Origin: Planococcus halocryophilus
GTDB taxonomy: Bacteria; Bacillota; Bacilli; Bacillales_A; Planococcaceae
Assembly (NCBI RefSeq): GCF_022489025.1
Contig: NZ_JAKVTG010000006.1
Span: 1-64,000 of the forward strand
Direction of reading: 5' to 3'
DNA length: 64,000 bases
Shown: in pieces, positions 26,610-37,103 of the stretch
Layout of the letters: each line of letters starts with the position of its first letter
How positions within the stretch are numbered: position 1 is the first letter of the stretch
Position numbers and translations under genes: made by a program
The notes under the pieces: generated by a model
Told to the model about the DNA's origin: nothing
Database searches by the model: none
What the model saw: only the letters and a program-made list of their open reading frames with translations

Positions 26610-28472
26610 ATGAATAAATCGATAATCCAGCTTACGCAGGACAAGTTAGAAGCGTTCCATGCTGGACAGATGAAAGATGCATATCGTTATTTTGGGGCAC
26701 ATACGTCTGCAGGTCAAACAAGTTTCACACTGTGGGTTCCGGAAGTGATAAAAGTATCAGTAGCTTGTACAGAGCCCGAAAGTTTAGCAGAAGAGATATT
26801 CCAAATGGAGCAGCACCCTCTTGATGCGACAATTTGGCAAGTTCAAGTGCCGCAAAAGCTAACTGGATATGCCTATGAATACATCCTCGAAACGCCAGAC
26901 AGAGAAATTTTGAGAAAAGCGGACCCTTATGCTCAAGCGAGTGAAAAGCGACCGGAAACCAAATCGATCGTAGTTGAAGCCTCTAAGCATACATGGTCAA
27001 AAGCCGTGTTACAGCATAAAAAACTTCAAAACAAAAATCATTTTGAAAAACCGATGGCTATTTATGAACTGCATATCGGAACATGGAAACGCAATGCTCA
27101 AGGTGATTTTTTGAACTACCGTGAATTGGCAGCGGAACTGATTCCGTATGTCTTAGAAATGGGCTTTACTCATATCGAAATTTTGCCAATAACGGAACAT
27201 CCATTAGATGAATCTTGGGGTTACCAAACGACGGGATATTTTGCCCCAACGAGTCGTTATGGTACGAGTGATGATTTGAAATACTTTATTGCCCAGTGTG
27301 CAGAAAATAAGGTCGGCTTGATATTAGATTGGATTCCAGGACATTTCTGTGTAGACGAACACGCTTTAGCACAATTTAATGGAAATTACTTGTATGAAAG
27401 CGAGATAGAGGAACGACGCATGAATCCGGATTGGGGAACCTTAAATTTTGATGTAGAAAAAGGTGAAGTTGTAAGTTTCCTCTTATCGAGTAGTCATTAC
27501 TGGTTGGAAGAATTTAAATTTGATGGTTTTCGTATGGATGCACTGATTTGTTTGTTATTCATTCCAAACATAGAAGAGCGGCACTATAATCAGCAAGGAA
27601 CTAATTTCTTACAAAAATTAACGAATAGCTTAAAAGCATCTCATCCTGAAGTGATATTAATTGCAGAGGATGCCTGGAATTATCCTAAAGTAACTCACGA
27701 TGTTGCACATGGAGGAATCGGGTTTCATTACAAGTGGAATTTCGGGTGGATGCGAGACACACTTGACTATATGGAAGTACAGCCCTCGAAGCGCTCTGAA
27801 GTACATGGAAAAATGAATTTTTCTTTAATGTACCAGTATGAAGAACGTTATCTTCTTGCACTTTCTCATGACGAAGTGGTAAATGGAGAAGCTTCTCTAT
27901 TAAACAAACTGCCCGGAACACTCGATGAGCGCTTTTTGCAATTGAGGTTACTGCTAGGTTTTTGGATAGCTCATCCAGGGAAGAAATTACTGTTCATGGG
28001 CCAGGAATTTGGTCATTTCGAAGAATGGGAGTTTAAACCCGAACTGGATTGGGCATCGTTAGAAACCGAAAATCATAAAAAAATGGCGGATTTCACAAAA
28101 GAGTTATTGGCTTTTTATAAAACAGAAAAGGCTTTTTTTGAATTAGACGATCACCCAGATGGCTTTTCATGGATTGATGCGGATAATCATCAGCAAAGCG
28201 TGGCTGCTTTTATCCGGAGAGGGCGTATGGAGCAAGACGAATGTATCGTCATTTGTAACTTCTCGGAGCGGCATTATGAGAACTTTAAATTAGGTGTCCC
28301 AAAAAACACAGATTATGAAAAGGTTTTTACCACAAGCAATAGTGACCAGAGAATAATTGTGAATGCTGTAGACGAACCAAGCGATGACTTACCATATTCC
28401 ATCCGAATGAATTTGCCTGCATTTACGATGAGTATATGGAAAAAAAGAATGGGAGTGAAGCACAATGAATAA
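26610..28472 (+). CDS. glgB: 1,4-alpha-glucan branching enzyme
   Basis: 620 residues, normal length. It cuts alpha-1,4 chains and re-attaches them as alpha-1,6 branches in glycogen. N-terminal carbohydrate-binding module (about 20-115), then a GH13 barrel: [16 protein letters not shown] (about 207-222), nucleophile region [12 protein letters not shown] (about 308-319), acid/base in [10 protein letters not shown] (about 350-359) and LSHDEVVNG (about 418-426). The C-terminal beta domain ends [16 protein letters not shown] is 5 nt before the ATG at 26610; a GTG at 26604 overlaps the ribosome site. First gene of glgBCDAP; overlaps glgC by 8 bp. Confidence 0.94.
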   Translation: MNKSIIQLTQDKLEAFHAGQMKDAYRYFGAHTSAGQTSFTLWVPEVIKVSVACTEPESLAEEIFQMEQHPLDATIWQVQVPQKLTGYAYEYILETPDREILRKADPYAQASEKRPETKSIVVEASKHTWSKAVLQHKKLQNKNHFEKPMAIYELHIGTWKRNAQGDFLNYRELAAELIPYVLEMGFTHIEILPITEHPLDESWGYQTTGYFAPTSRYGTSDDLKYFIAQCAENKVGLILDWIPGHFCVDEHALAQFNGNYLYESEIEERRMNPDWGTLNFDVEKGEVVSFLLSSSHYWLEEFKFDGFRMDALICLLFIPNIEERHYNQQGTNFLQKLTNSLKASHPEVILIAEDAWNYPKVTHDVAHGGIGFHYKWNFGWMRDTLDYMEVQPSKRSEVHGKMNFSLMYQYEERYLLALSHDEVVNGEASLLNKLPGTLDERFLQLRLLLGFWIAHPGKKLLFMGQEFGHFEEWEFKPELDWASLETENHKKMADFTKELLAFYKTEKAFFELDDHPDGFSWIDADNHQQSVAAFIRRGRMEQDECIVICNFSERHYENFKLGVPKNTDYEKVFTTSNSDQRIIVNAVDEPSDDLPYSIRMNLPAFTMSIWKKRMGVKHNE

Positions 28473-29613
28473 TAAAGTAGTTGCGATGCTTTTAGCAGGC
28501 GGACAAGGAAGTCGATTAAAATCGTTAACGTATACAATAGCCAAACCGGCACTGCCGTTTGGTGGTAAATATCGAATTATCGACTTTCCTCTATCCAATT
28601 GCACTAATTCAGGAATCGAAACAGTTGGCGTTTTGACGCAATATCAGCCACATGTTCTGCATTCCTATATAGGACTTGGGACACCGTGGGATTTGGATCG
28701 ACGCCATGGCGGAGTAACGATGCTTCCTCCTTTCGCTGAAATTGATGGGAATAAATGGTATGCGGGGACCGCAAGTGCTATTTATCAAAACATTACTTTT
28801 CTTCAGTCATGTGACCCGGAATATGTACTGATTTTATCCGGTGATCACATTTACAAAATGGACTATGAAGTATTGGTTGATTACCACAAAGAACATGATG
28901 CAGATGTAACCATTTCGGTACTAGAAGTGCCATGGGAAGAAGCGAGTCGGTTTGGAGTTATTAACGTCGATGATCAGATGAAAGTTTTGGAATTTGACGA
29001 GAAACCAGAAAATCCAAAAAGTAATTTAGCTTCAATGGGTGTTTATGTATTTACATGGAAAAAACTAAAAGAATATTTGGAAGCAGATAATTTGATTGAG
29101 GAATCATCTCATGACTTTGGTAAAGACATTCTTCCAGCGATGATGGAAAATGGCGAAAAAATGATTGCTTATCCATTTAAAGGATATTGGAAAGATGTAG
29201 GGACTGTTGATAGCTTCTGGGAAGCAAACATGGACTTGCTTGATTTGAATTCGGGCTTAAACTTGCATGATTCTGGCTGGCGTATTTATTCGTCAAATCC
29301 ACAACTTCCTCCGCAAGTTATTAACCGAACGGGTAACGTACAATCTTCTATGGTAAACGAAGGATGTGTGATTTCTGGAGAAGTTACAAAATCCATTATA
29401 TTCCAAAAAGTAGTTGTTGAAGAAAATGCTCAAATTTCAGAAAGTGTCATCATGAGTGGAGCGACCGTTCATAAAGGTGCAAAACTTCACCGTGCTATTG
29501 TCCCACCTGGATTTGAAGTACCAGAAGGATTTGAGATAATTGATCAGCAAGACAAAGTGGTTCTCTTAACAGACGAAGAAGTAGAAAAATGGAAGGAGCG
29601 TGGCGAACAATGA
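28465..29613 (+). CDS. glgC: Glucose-1-phosphate adenylyltransferase, catalytic subunit
   Basis: 382 residues. It makes ADP-glucose from ATP and glucose-1-phosphate, the committed step of glycogen synthesis. The nucleotidyltransferase motif [15 protein letters not shown] (about 8-22) is intact, with Gln where many homologues have Arg; [20 protein letters not shown] (32-51) and [10 protein letters not shown] (about 128-137) follow. A left-handed beta-helix domain ends the protein. In Bacilli GlgC works as a heteromer with GlgD. Overlaps glgB by 8 bp and glgD by 4 bp. Confidence 0.95.
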   Translation: MNNKVVAMLLAGGQGSRLKSLTYTIAKPALPFGGKYRIIDFPLSNCTNSGIETVGVLTQYQPHVLHSYIGLGTPWDLDRRHGGVTMLPPFAEIDGNKWYAGTASAIYQNITFLQSCDPEYVLILSGDHIYKMDYEVLVDYHKEHDADVTISVLEVPWEEASRFGVINVDDQMKVLEFDEKPENPKSNLASMGVYVFTWKKLKEYLEADNLIEESSHDFGKDILPAMMENGEKMIAYPFKGYWKDVGTVDSFWEANMDLLDLNSGLNLHDSGWRIYSSNPQLPPQVINRTGNVQSSMVNEGCVISGEVTKSIIFQKVVVEENAQISESVIMSGATVHKGAKLHRAIVPPGFEVPEGFEIIDQQDKVVLLTDEEVEKWKERGEQ

Positions 29614-30632
29614 ATTTAATTGCGGTAGTAGATGCCTCTATAAAAAAAGAAGGATTACAAGATTTAACGATGAAACGAACTGTTTCGTCTGTTCCTTTCG
29701 CAGGACGTTATCGGCTAATCGATTTTGTATTATCAAGCCTTGTCAATTCAGGGGTCAATACGGTGGGCGTTTTTCCGTGCTACCCGCTTGCCTCTTTATT
29801 AGATCATATTGGTGTAGGCAAGAGTTGGGATTTAGATAGAAGAAAGAATGGTCTGTATTTTCTTCCGGTTACACAGCGAGATGGCGGGATATCGAGTGTA
29901 GGGGCATTTGCTGGGTTCGAGGAACATCTGCAATTTTTTACAAAAAGTAGTCAACCATACGTAATCGTCACGAATAGCTTTGTCGTTACCCAACTAGACT
30001 ATAAAGACATGCTTGAAAAGCATATTAAATCGGGGGCAGATTTCACGGAAGCTGTTAGCAACGGCGTGCAGTTAAAAACCTATATTTTATCTAAAGATCT
30101 GTTAGTCGAACTACTTCAAACCTATTTAGATAAACAAGTGGTAAGCGTCGAAGACGTCGTTAACTTGAAGAAAAGTCCTTATACATTTAATGAGTATGAA
30201 TACGAAGGCTATTTTGCTGTGATCGATTCGATTCAAAGCTACTTTGAGGCTTCATTGGATTTACTAAATGAAGATAAAAGAGAGCAGCTATTCCTTGCAA
30301 ATCGACCGATTTTCACAAAAGTAAAAGATGAGCCACCTACACGTTATGTCAGTGGTTCTCATGTTGAGCGTGCACTAATCGCAAACGGCAGCACTATTAT
30401 GGGAACAGTAACTGATAGTCTCATTAGTCGAGGAGTTTATATTAAAAAAGGTGCACGTGTAGAAAATTGCATTATCATGCAAAAAAGTACGGTGGAAGAA
30501 AATTGCGACTTAGCTTATGTGATTGCTGATAAAGAGGTATATATCGGCGAAGGAGTAGTGTTACATGGAACTCCTGAGCGGCCGATTGTTTTACGCAAAG
30601 GGGCGAGTGTGTCGAAGGAGGATTTACGATGA
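29610..30632 (+). CDS. glgD: ADP-glucose pyrophosphorylase regulatory subunit
   Basis: 340 residues, GlgC paralogue. The nucleotide-binding loop GGxGxRL is absent (the N-terminus is [18 protein letters not shown]), as in other GlgD proteins, so it is non-catalytic and boosts GlgC activity. [20 protein letters not shown] still aligns with the GlgC substrate region, and a C-terminal beta-helix domain is present. The start overlaps the glgC stop as ATGA (29610-29613); AAGGAG at 29593 is a little distant. It overlaps glgA by 4 bp. Confidence 0.92.
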   Translation: MNLIAVVDASIKKEGLQDLTMKRTVSSVPFAGRYRLIDFVLSSLVNSGVNTVGVFPCYPLASLLDHIGVGKSWDLDRRKNGLYFLPVTQRDGGISSVGAFAGFEEHLQFFTKSSQPYVIVTNSFVVTQLDYKDMLEKHIKSGADFTEAVSNGVQLKTYILSKDLLVELLQTYLDKQVVSVEDVVNLKKSPYTFNEYEYEGYFAVIDSIQSYFEASLDLLNEDKREQLFLANRPIFTKVKDEPPTRYVSGSHVERALIANGSTIMGTVTDSLISRGVYIKKGARVENCIIMQKSTVEENCDLAYVIADKEVYIGEGVVLHGTPERPIVLRKGASVSKEDLR

Positions 30633-32056
30633 AGATTGTAATGGCAGCAGCAGAATGTGCACCTTTTGCAAAAGCTGGTGGATTAGCTGATGTACTAGGA
30701 GCATTACCAAAAGAGCTTAGCAGATTAGGCCATGAAATCACTGTGATTATACCGAAATATAGTTTGATAGCTGATAAATATATGTCAGAATTTGTTCTCA
30801 AAGAAACGATGGAAATAGTTTTTAAAGGGCAACAAAAAACATTCCGAGTTTTTGAATATGAACAGGCTGGCGTTAATTACCTCTTTATGGAGTATGATGA
30901 TTATTTTAAACGAGACCAAATTTATGGACAGTCGGACGATGCGGAACGTTATGTCTTTTTCAACCGGACAGTACTTGAAATCGTTCAGCAGCGCAAACTA
31001 GATCCAGATGTAATTCATGTACATGATTGGCATACGGCTGCAATTCCGTTCTTATTGAAGGAAGATTCGCGTTACGAATCTATTAAGTCAGCTAAAACTG
31101 TTTTGACCATTCACAATTTGCAATTCCAAGGCAAGTACTCGAAAAAAACATTTTTAGAAAACTTCGAAATGGATGCCCGTTATTACGACGGAGGTCTGGT
31201 AGAGTGGGATGGTCATTTCAATTCATTAAAGACCGGTATTTTCTATGCAGATAAAGTAACGACTGTTAGTCCTACTTACCGAGATGAAATTCTAACCGAT
31301 TTTTATGGAGAAAAGTTGAATAGCTTTCTGCAGGAAAAAGAGCAGGATTTAATCGGGATTTTAAACGGCATCGATTTAGAAGTTTACAATCCTGCTGCAG
31401 ATTTATCTATTGCAAGGGAATTTGATGTAATGAGCATGGAAGGAAAGCAAGTTAACAAACGTGCAATTCAGTTGAAAGCGGGGCTGCCAGAGCGAGGAGA
31501 TGTCCCGTTGTTGACGATGATTTCGAGATTGTCAGGACAAAAAGGTATTGATGTTTTACAGGAAATGCTTCCGGATTTACTAACAAATGAAGACGTCCAA
31601 TTTGTGTTATTAGGATCTGGAGAAGAACAGTACGAGACATTTTTTAAAGAACTAGATATTGATTTTCCAGGACAAGTTTCAATCAATATAGGCTTTGATG
31701 AAGCATTTGCTCATTTACTGTATGCAGGAGCGGATATCTTCTTAATGCCTTCTCATTTTGAACCTTGTGGACTAAGTCAGTTAATCTCAATGCGATATGG
31801 AACTGTTCCTGTAGCGAATAAAACAGGAGGACTAAAAGATACGGTAATAGAGTACGATGAAAACTTAAAGTCCGGTAATGGATTTTTAAGTGATTTTTCA
31901 AAAGACGAGTCATTTGATAGTGCTTTGCAGCGTTGCCTGACTTTTTACCAACAGTCTGATCATTGGGAAGCAATTAAGAAAAACGGCATGAAAGGTGATT
32001 ATTCTTGGTCGCGTTCTGCGGCAGAATACGCTGAACTTTATAAACGGCTAATTTAA
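30629..32056 (+). CDS. glgA: Glycogen synthase (ADP-glucose dependent)
   Basis: 475 residues, GT5 family. It extends alpha-1,4-glucan from ADP-glucose. The N-terminal KAGGLADVLGALP (about 15-27) is the ADP-binding KxGGL motif; HDWHTAAIPF (about 131-140) and the C-terminal MPSHFEPCGLSQ (about 373-384) with the catalytic Glu and GTVPVANKTGGLKDTV are intact. Start is coupled to the glgD stop (ATGA at 30629-30632) with GAAGGAGG upstream. Confidence 0.95.
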   Translation: MKIVMAAAECAPFAKAGGLADVLGALPKELSRLGHEITVIIPKYSLIADKYMSEFVLKETMEIVFKGQQKTFRVFEYEQAGVNYLFMEYDDYFKRDQIYGQSDDAERYVFFNRTVLEIVQQRKLDPDVIHVHDWHTAAIPFLLKEDSRYESIKSAKTVLTIHNLQFQGKYSKKTFLENFEMDARYYDGGLVEWDGHFNSLKTGIFYADKVTTVSPTYRDEILTDFYGEKLNSFLQEKEQDLIGILNGIDLEVYNPAADLSIAREFDVMSMEGKQVNKRAIQLKAGLPERGDVPLLTMISRLSGQKGIDVLQEMLPDLLTNEDVQFVLLGSGEEQYETFFKELDIDFPGQVSINIGFDEAFAHLLYAGADIFLMPSHFEPCGLSQLISMRYGTVPVANKTGGLKDTVIEYDENLKSGNGFLSDFSKDESFDSALQRCLTFYQQSDHWEAIKKNGMKGDYSWSRSAAEYAELYKRLI

Positions 32057-32071
32057 AGGGGCGTACCAATT

Positions 32072-34459
32072 ATGTTTACTTCCAAAGAAGAGTTTAAGAA
32101 AAGTTTTACGAATCGATTAGAATTGAAAGGAACCGAAAAGAGTCTGGAACGGGCTCATGAAACTTTGTGGGAAATGACCTGCGAGTGGGTTCAAGAAAGC
32201 TGGAAGCGTACAAACCAATTGTACGAAGAGAATCAGGACAAACAACTATATTACATGTCCATTGAATTTTTAATTGGGCGGGTGCTAGGGCAAAACCTAC
32301 AAAACTTAAATTTTTACAATATGGTCAAAGAAGGACTTGATGAACTAGGGCTCGAGCTTTCTGAAATAGAAGAACTTGAAATAGAGCCAGGTCTTGGAAA
32401 TGGTGGGTTAGGAAGATTAGCGGCTTGTTTCATGGATTCTCTTGCTTCACTAGAATTACCTGGACATGGGTATGGATTGCGTTATAGAGGCGGCTTGTTT
32501 ACGCAGCATTTTGTAAACGGTAACCAGACAGAACAACCTACAAATTGGATTAAAGATACGAATAATGTAGATACTCGTCGAGAAGACCTGGCAGTGGACA
32601 TTCCTTATTATGGAGAAGTTCAATTAGTTATGGGGCTTGATGGAATGCGGACAAAAATAGAAAATCCTGAATGGGTCAAAGCGGTTCCATATGATATCCC
32701 GATTGTTGGAGCAAATGGTGGAACGGTGAATACACTTCGATTATGGCAAGCGGAAGTTTCCGATCGTTCACCTTCGGTTGGTAAGGAGTACGCAGTCTAT
32801 GAACGTGAGACGGCCCACATCACAGACCGGCTTTATCCTGATGATTCTTTAGAGACGGGGAAAATATTGCGCTTGAAACAACAATATTTGCTTTGCAGTG
32901 CCTCTCTTCAAAATATTATAAGCAATCATAAGTCTTCTTTAGAAAAACTACCTGACAGTATTGCCATTCAAATAAATGATACGCATCCAGCTTTGGCTGT
33001 TCCAGAATTAATGCGCATCTTAATCGATGATTATGCTTGGGATTGGGAACGAGCATGGGATGTTACAACGCGTACTATTTCCTATACAAATCATACGATT
33101 TTAGAAGAAGCTATGGAAAAGTGGGACAGTCATTTAATTCAATCATTATTGCCTAGAATCTATCTAATCATTGAAGAAATTGATCGGCGTTTTAAAGAGA
33201 GTTTGCAGAACCAAGAGAAAGATGATGAAACTCTTCACAAATTGTCCATCATTGAAAATGGAGTTATTAAGATGGCAGTACTAGCGGTAGTGGGGAGCTA
33301 TAAAGTAAATGGTGTAGCAAAGTTGCATACGGAGATTTTAAAGAAACGTGAAATGAAAGAATTGAACGAGCAATTCCCAAATAAGTTTCACAACAAAACC
33401 AATGGAATTACACACCGGAGATGGCTAATTAAAGCAAACCAAGAGTTGTCGGGATTAATCACGGAGACAATTGGTTCACAGTGGATGAAAGAGCCTGAAC
33501 GATTAAGTGAACTCCATTATTTCTCTCAAAATCAAAACTTTCTTCAAGACTTCCAAACAATTAAAAGTTTGAAAAAAGAGCAATTAATCCATCATCTTCA
33601 GCGAGATCAAAATATTATTGTGGATCCATCTTCTATTTTTGATATCCATATTAAACGATTTCATGGTTATAAGCGGCAGTTGATGAATATTTTGCATATC
33701 CAAATGCTATACGACCGGATCAAACGAGATTCTACTTACCGACCATATCCCCGAACTTTCTTTTTTGGAGGGAAAGCTGCGCCGAGTTATCACTTTGCAA
33801 AACAAGTGATTAAAATGATTAATACAGTAGCGACGAAAGTGAATAACGATCCTTTAGCAAGACAGCATTTGCATATTGTTTTTGTTGAAAATTACAATGT
33901 GACACAAGCGGAATACTTAATTCCTGCGGCTGACGTGAGTGAACAAATATCGACAGCTTCTAAAGAAGCTTCAGGGACTGGGAATATGAAATTTATGATG
34001 AACGGTGCGCTGACAATTGGCACTTTTGACGGTGCAAATGTTGAGATATTTGAACAAGTTGGTCAAGAGAACGCATTTGTCTTCGGAATGCGAGCAGAAC
34101 AAGTGATGGAATATGAAAAAAATCACTCTTATAATCCAAAAGAAATAATTGAATCGGATGTAGAAATCGAGAAATTGATGGAAGAACTGGTTAAAGGCGA
34201 CTGGACAGAAGGAAAAGCGAATGCTGATTTTATTGTTGGGCAGTTGCTACATGATGGAGATCCTTATTTTGTATTAAAAGATCTTCAGAGTTATGCAAAA
34301 GCACACGAGAAAATTTTAGATGCCTATGCCAATCCAGTTAAGTGGGCAGAAATGGGTGTTAAAAACATTGCCGCTTCAGGTATTTTCTCAAGTGATCGTA
34401 CCATTCAGCAATATTCAGACGATGTTTGGCATTTAACGAAAGTTCCCAGTATATATTAG
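32072..34459 (+). CDS. glgP: Glycogen phosphorylase
   Basis: 795 residues, GT35 family, normal length. It releases glucose-1-phosphate from glycogen. The PLP site EASGTGNMKFMMNGA (about 632-646, Lys in NMK) is intact, as are GNGGLGRLAACFMDSLA (about 109-125) and IHIKRFHGYKRQLMN. Expression with glgA and glgC suits balanced synthesis and breakdown during starvation. GGGGCG precedes the ATG 15 bp after glgA. Last glycogen gene; the SDR gene follows 19 bp later. Confidence 0.95.
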   Translation: MFTSKEEFKKSFTNRLELKGTEKSLERAHETLWEMTCEWVQESWKRTNQLYEENQDKQLYYMSIEFLIGRVLGQNLQNLNFYNMVKEGLDELGLELSEIEELEIEPGLGNGGLGRLAACFMDSLASLELPGHGYGLRYRGGLFTQHFVNGNQTEQPTNWIKDTNNVDTRREDLAVDIPYYGEVQLVMGLDGMRTKIENPEWVKAVPYDIPIVGANGGTVNTLRLWQAEVSDRSPSVGKEYAVYERETAHITDRLYPDDSLETGKILRLKQQYLLCSASLQNIISNHKSSLEKLPDSIAIQINDTHPALAVPELMRILIDDYAWDWERAWDVTTRTISYTNHTILEEAMEKWDSHLIQSLLPRIYLIIEEIDRRFKESLQNQEKDDETLHKLSIIENGVIKMAVLAVVGSYKVNGVAKLHTEILKKREMKELNEQFPNKFHNKTNGITHRRWLIKANQELSGLITETIGSQWMKEPERLSELHYFSQNQNFLQDFQTIKSLKKEQLIHHLQRDQNIIVDPSSIFDIHIKRFHGYKRQLMNILHIQMLYDRIKRDSTYRPYPRTFFFGGKAAPSYHFAKQVIKMINTVATKVNNDPLARQHLHIVFVENYNVTQAEYLIPAADVSEQISTASKEASGTGNMKFMMNGALTIGTFDGANVEIFEQVGQENAFVFGMRAEQVMEYEKNHSYNPKEIIESDVEIEKLMEELVKGDWTEGKANADFIVGQLLHDGDPYFVLKDLQSYAKAHEKILDAYANPVKWAEMGVKNIAASGIFSSDRTIQQYSDDVWHLTKVPSIY

Positions 34460-34478
34460 AAGTTGAAAGGGTGGCAAT

Positions 34479-35288
34479 ATGGCAGATCACGAATTTGATA
34501 ATACCGACTTAACAGACTATAAAGCGAGTGGTGCGTTAGTCGGTAAAGTTGCAATTGTCACAGGTGCCAGCAGTGGCATCGGTCAGGCTGTAGCGATAGC
34601 TTATGCAAAAGAAGGTGCGAGAGTCATTATTGGGTATCTCGGAGATGACGAAGGTGCTCAAAAAACCATTGATTTGATTGAATATTATGGTGGTGAGGCT
34701 AAAGCGTTAAGTGGTGATTTGGGAAAGTCGGAGAATTGTGACGCACTCGTACAATTCGCTTTAGCGGAATTTGGCCAAATAGATATCTTGGTCAATAACG
34801 CCGGTTACCAATATCCCCAAACGTCCCCACTCGATATTACTGACGAGCAACTTTTAAAAACATTTGAGATCAAAGCGTTTGCCATGTTTTATTTGACGAG
34901 AGCGGCACTTCCTCATTTGAAAAAAGGTTCTCGAATTATCAATACGGCATCTATTAATGCATATCGTGGCCATTCGGATTTGATTGATTATTCTGGGGCG
35001 AATGGTGCGATGGTAGCTATGACTCGCTCGTTGGCACGTCGATTGGTGCGAGAGGAAATTGCAGTAAATGGTATCGCGCCAGGACCCATTTGGACGCCGC
35101 TCATTACCAAAACTTTTGGTGATTTAAATCCGAATGTTGGAGATGATTTTGGTGAAGATGTGCCAGCAGGACGTCCAGGTCAACCTTATGAACTCGTGAA
35201 AGCATATGTGTTTTTAGCGGATCCGCAAAATTCGTATATGACAGGGCAATTTCTGCATATGAACGGCGGAGACTATATGTCTACTTAA
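34479..35288 (+). CDS. SDR-family protein with catalytic Lys replaced by Asn
   Basis: 269 residues, with the 20-residue N-terminal extension typical of the YghA/YhdF-type SDRs. NAD(P) motif TGASSGIG (about 29-36) and NNAG (about 107-110) are intact, the catalytic Ser is in NTASINAY, and Tyr is present, but the usual YxxxK reads YSGAN (about 172-176): GAT TAT TCT GGG GCG AAT. The lysine that polarises the Tyr is missing, so catalysis should be weak or absent. C-terminal MNGGDYMS resembles the usual NGG tail. 19 bp after glgP, probably the last gene of the glycogen transcript. Function unknown; GAAAGGGTGG ribosome site. Confidence 0.75.
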   Translation: MADHEFDNTDLTDYKASGALVGKVAIVTGASSGIGQAVAIAYAKEGARVIIGYLGDDEGAQKTIDLIEYYGGEAKALSGDLGKSENCDALVQFALAEFGQIDILVNNAGYQYPQTSPLDITDEQLLKTFEIKAFAMFYLTRAALPHLKKGSRIINTASINAYRGHSDLIDYSGANGAMVAMTRSLARRLVREEIAVNGIAPGPIWTPLITKTFGDLNPNVGDDFGEDVPAGRPGQPYELVKAYVFLADPQNSYMTGQFLHMNGGDYMST

Positions 35289-35290
35289 TC

Positions 35291-35325
35291 AAAGCAGGCC
35301 AAGGTCATTCTTGGTCTGCTTTTTC
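35291..35325 (+). terminator. Terminator of the glycogen operon
   Basis: AAAGCAGGCCAAG / CTTGGTCTGCTTT stem (one G-T pair), loop GTCATT, followed by TTTTC. Confidence 0.8.
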
Positions 35326-35373
35326 ATATGTTCTTGTGTATGGTAAAATTCACTGAAGAACGGGAGTGAGTTT

Positions 35374-36495
35374 TTGAAAAAGATTGCATGGATCTTACTA
35401 CTGATAACCTTTAGTCTAGGATTGCTGACAGATTGTACGGACATAACTCAGCAACCAAAAGAAGAAAGCGAAGACAATCAAGAAAACCAAGAAAAGTCAG
35501 AACAACCAATGGTCCTTGATAATGGTAAAGAAGTAATGCGTGTCCATTATATCGATGTTGGGCAAGGAGATTCTACGTTGTTGGAAATTGAAGGATTTTC
35601 AATATTAATTGATGCGGGAAATTGGAAATCAACCGAAGTAGTCGATTATTTAAAACAACAAGAGATTAAGAATATTGATATTGTTGTAGGCACTCATCCA
35701 GATGCTGATCATATTGGGCAGCTGGCACAGGTGATTGGAGAATTTGATGTTGGTGAAGTATGGATGTCTGGCAATTCAAGTAGCTCTGCTACGTTCACTA
35801 ATGCGTTGCAGGCAATCGAAGCGAGTGATACAGAATATGTTGAACCGAGAACGGGGGATGTTTTTGATGTGGGTTCTCTTCAAATCGAAGTGCTGCATCC
35901 GAGCGAAATCACCGGTTCCCCTAACGAAGAATCCGTATCATTAAAAATGACATATGGAGATGTCGGATTTATCTTTACTGGAGATGCAGGGGTTAAAGAA
36001 GAACAAGAAATGATTGATACGGGCATTGACCTCAATGCAAAAATCCTACATCTAGGGCATCACGGTTCTAACACATCAACAAGTTTGGCATTTTTAAAAG
36101 CAGTGACTCCTGAAATTGCGATTTATAGTGCGGGAGCTGATAATTCATACGGGCACCCACATGCGGAAGTAATTGCAGTTGTAGAAAATGAAGGAACAGA
36201 AGTATACGGGACAGATGTAAACGGGACGATTGTGATTGAAACAGATGGTAAAGCCTACACCGTTAACACGCAGCAAGAAGGTGTGCCAACCGAAGGGCAG
36301 AATCGATGCATTGATATAAACATCGCATCCTCAGCAGAATTACAGGAGATTTCAGGAATAGGCGAAACGTATGCAAAAGCGATTATCGATAAGCGGCCAT
36401 TTGAAAATATAGAACAATTAATCGATATTAAAGGAATTGGGCAAGGCACGCTAGATGCTATTCAAGAACAGGACCTAGCTTGCATAGGAGGGTAA
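35374..36495 (+). CDS. ComEC-like MBL-fold hydrolase fused to a ComEA-type HhH domain
   Basis: 373 residues, secreted. Signal-like N-terminus ending near GLLTDCT (a poor lipobox, so lipidation is doubtful), an acidic linker (about 30-47), then a metallo-beta-lactamase domain resembling the C-terminal domain of ComEC: HYIDVGQGDSTLLEI (about 55-69), THPDADHIGQL (about 108-118) with metal ligands, HLGHHGSNTSTS (about 227-238). Two helix-hairpin-helix motifs at the end (about 310-373, EISGIGETYAKAII and IKGIGQGTL) are ComEA-like DNA binders. Suggests extracellular DNA processing. TTG start at 35374 with GGGAGTGAG upstream. Paired with the DUF3006 gene. Confidence 0.85.
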   Translation: MKKIAWILLLITFSLGLLTDCTDITQQPKEESEDNQENQEKSEQPMVLDNGKEVMRVHYIDVGQGDSTLLEIEGFSILIDAGNWKSTEVVDYLKQQEIKNIDIVVGTHPDADHIGQLAQVIGEFDVGEVWMSGNSSSSATFTNALQAIEASDTEYVEPRTGDVFDVGSLQIEVLHPSEITGSPNEESVSLKMTYGDVGFIFTGDAGVKEEQEMIDTGIDLNAKILHLGHHGSNTSTSLAFLKAVTPEIAIYSAGADNSYGHPHAEVIAVVENEGTEVYGTDVNGTIVIETDGKAYTVNTQQEGVPTEGQNRCIDINIASSAELQEISGIGETYAKAIIDKRPFENIEQLIDIKGIGQGTLDAIQEQDLACIGG

Positions 36496-36499
36496 TAGG

Positions 36500-36760
36500 A
36501 TGAAAGGGATTTTGGACCGTATTGAAGATGACCTATATGCAGTCATTTTAGTAGAAGAAGAAAGACTTGAATTGATCTTACCTGCCAACCGATTGCCAAC
36601 AGGGAGTAAAGTCAATTCCTGGTTTACCATTTATGCAGAAAACGGTCAGTTAGCAGTCACATTAGACGACGAAACATCCTTCATAAGAGAAAAGCAGACT
36701 GAAGAATTGATGGCAAGACTAAGAAAAAAGAAAAAAGGTAGCCGCTTTAAGCGGAAGTAG
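36500..36760 (+). CDS. DUF3006 small protein
   Basis: 86 residues. N-terminal KGILDRIEDDLYAVILVEEE and a beta-rich core are DUF3006 signatures; the C-terminus is very basic (RKKKKGSRFKRK). Begins 4 bp after the MBL/HhH gene and GGAGGGTAATAGG supplies its ribosome site, so they are co-translated. DUF3006 proteins commonly accompany ComEC-like MBL proteins; function unknown. The basic tail could bind nucleic acid (inference). Confidence 0.8.
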   Translation: MKGILDRIEDDLYAVILVEEERLELILPANRLPTGSKVNSWFTIYAENGQLAVTLDDETSFIREKQTEELMARLRKKKKGSRFKRK

Positions 36761-36799
36761 AAGAAATCCAGATTCTCTTATGAGGATCTGGATTTCTTC
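36760..36799. terminator. Bidirectional terminator
   Basis: GAAGAAATCCAGAT / ATCTGGATTTCTTC 14-bp stem between convergent genes. Confidence 0.75.
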
Positions 36800-36815
36800 A
36801 CTTTCTGATTCCTAA

Positions 36816-37103
36816 TTAGTTTTCTTCAATCAATTCTAAATGGTAATCAGCTATTTGATTGGGTTTGTACAAATCTGTAATCGATGTGGAATAATCGGAA
36901 ATGGACGCTTGAAATTCTGCCTCTAGAGACGGTATGCGGATTCGGAAAGACATTTTATACAAAAGTGTAGCAATGTCGTGGTACTCTTTGCTCGTCACTT
37001 TAAAGTCGAAAGAGATTTTTCGTTTATGCTGTTCATTCGTTTCTTCTTTAAAGTTAGAAGCGTGTATCTCGGTATCATCAATCCAAACGATTGTTTTCGT
37101 CAT
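36816..37103 (-). CDS. DUF3219 family protein (YkvR-like)
   Basis: 95 residues. The pattern KISFDFKVTSKEYHDIATLL (about 29-48) and SDYSTSITDLYKPN (about 68-81) match YkvR/DUF3219 of Bacillus, from memory of that family. Beta-rich, cytoplasmic, function unknown. The coding region ends at the base preceding the next gene's stop, and the start ATG at 37103 abuts the acyl-CoA dehydrogenase stop at 37104, so the two are co-transcribed. Confidence 0.75.
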   Translation of the reverse strand: MTKTIVWIDDTEIHASNFKEETNEQHKRKISFDFKVTSKEYHDIATLLYKMSFRIRIPSLEAEFQASISDYSTSITDLYKPNQIADYHLELIEEN

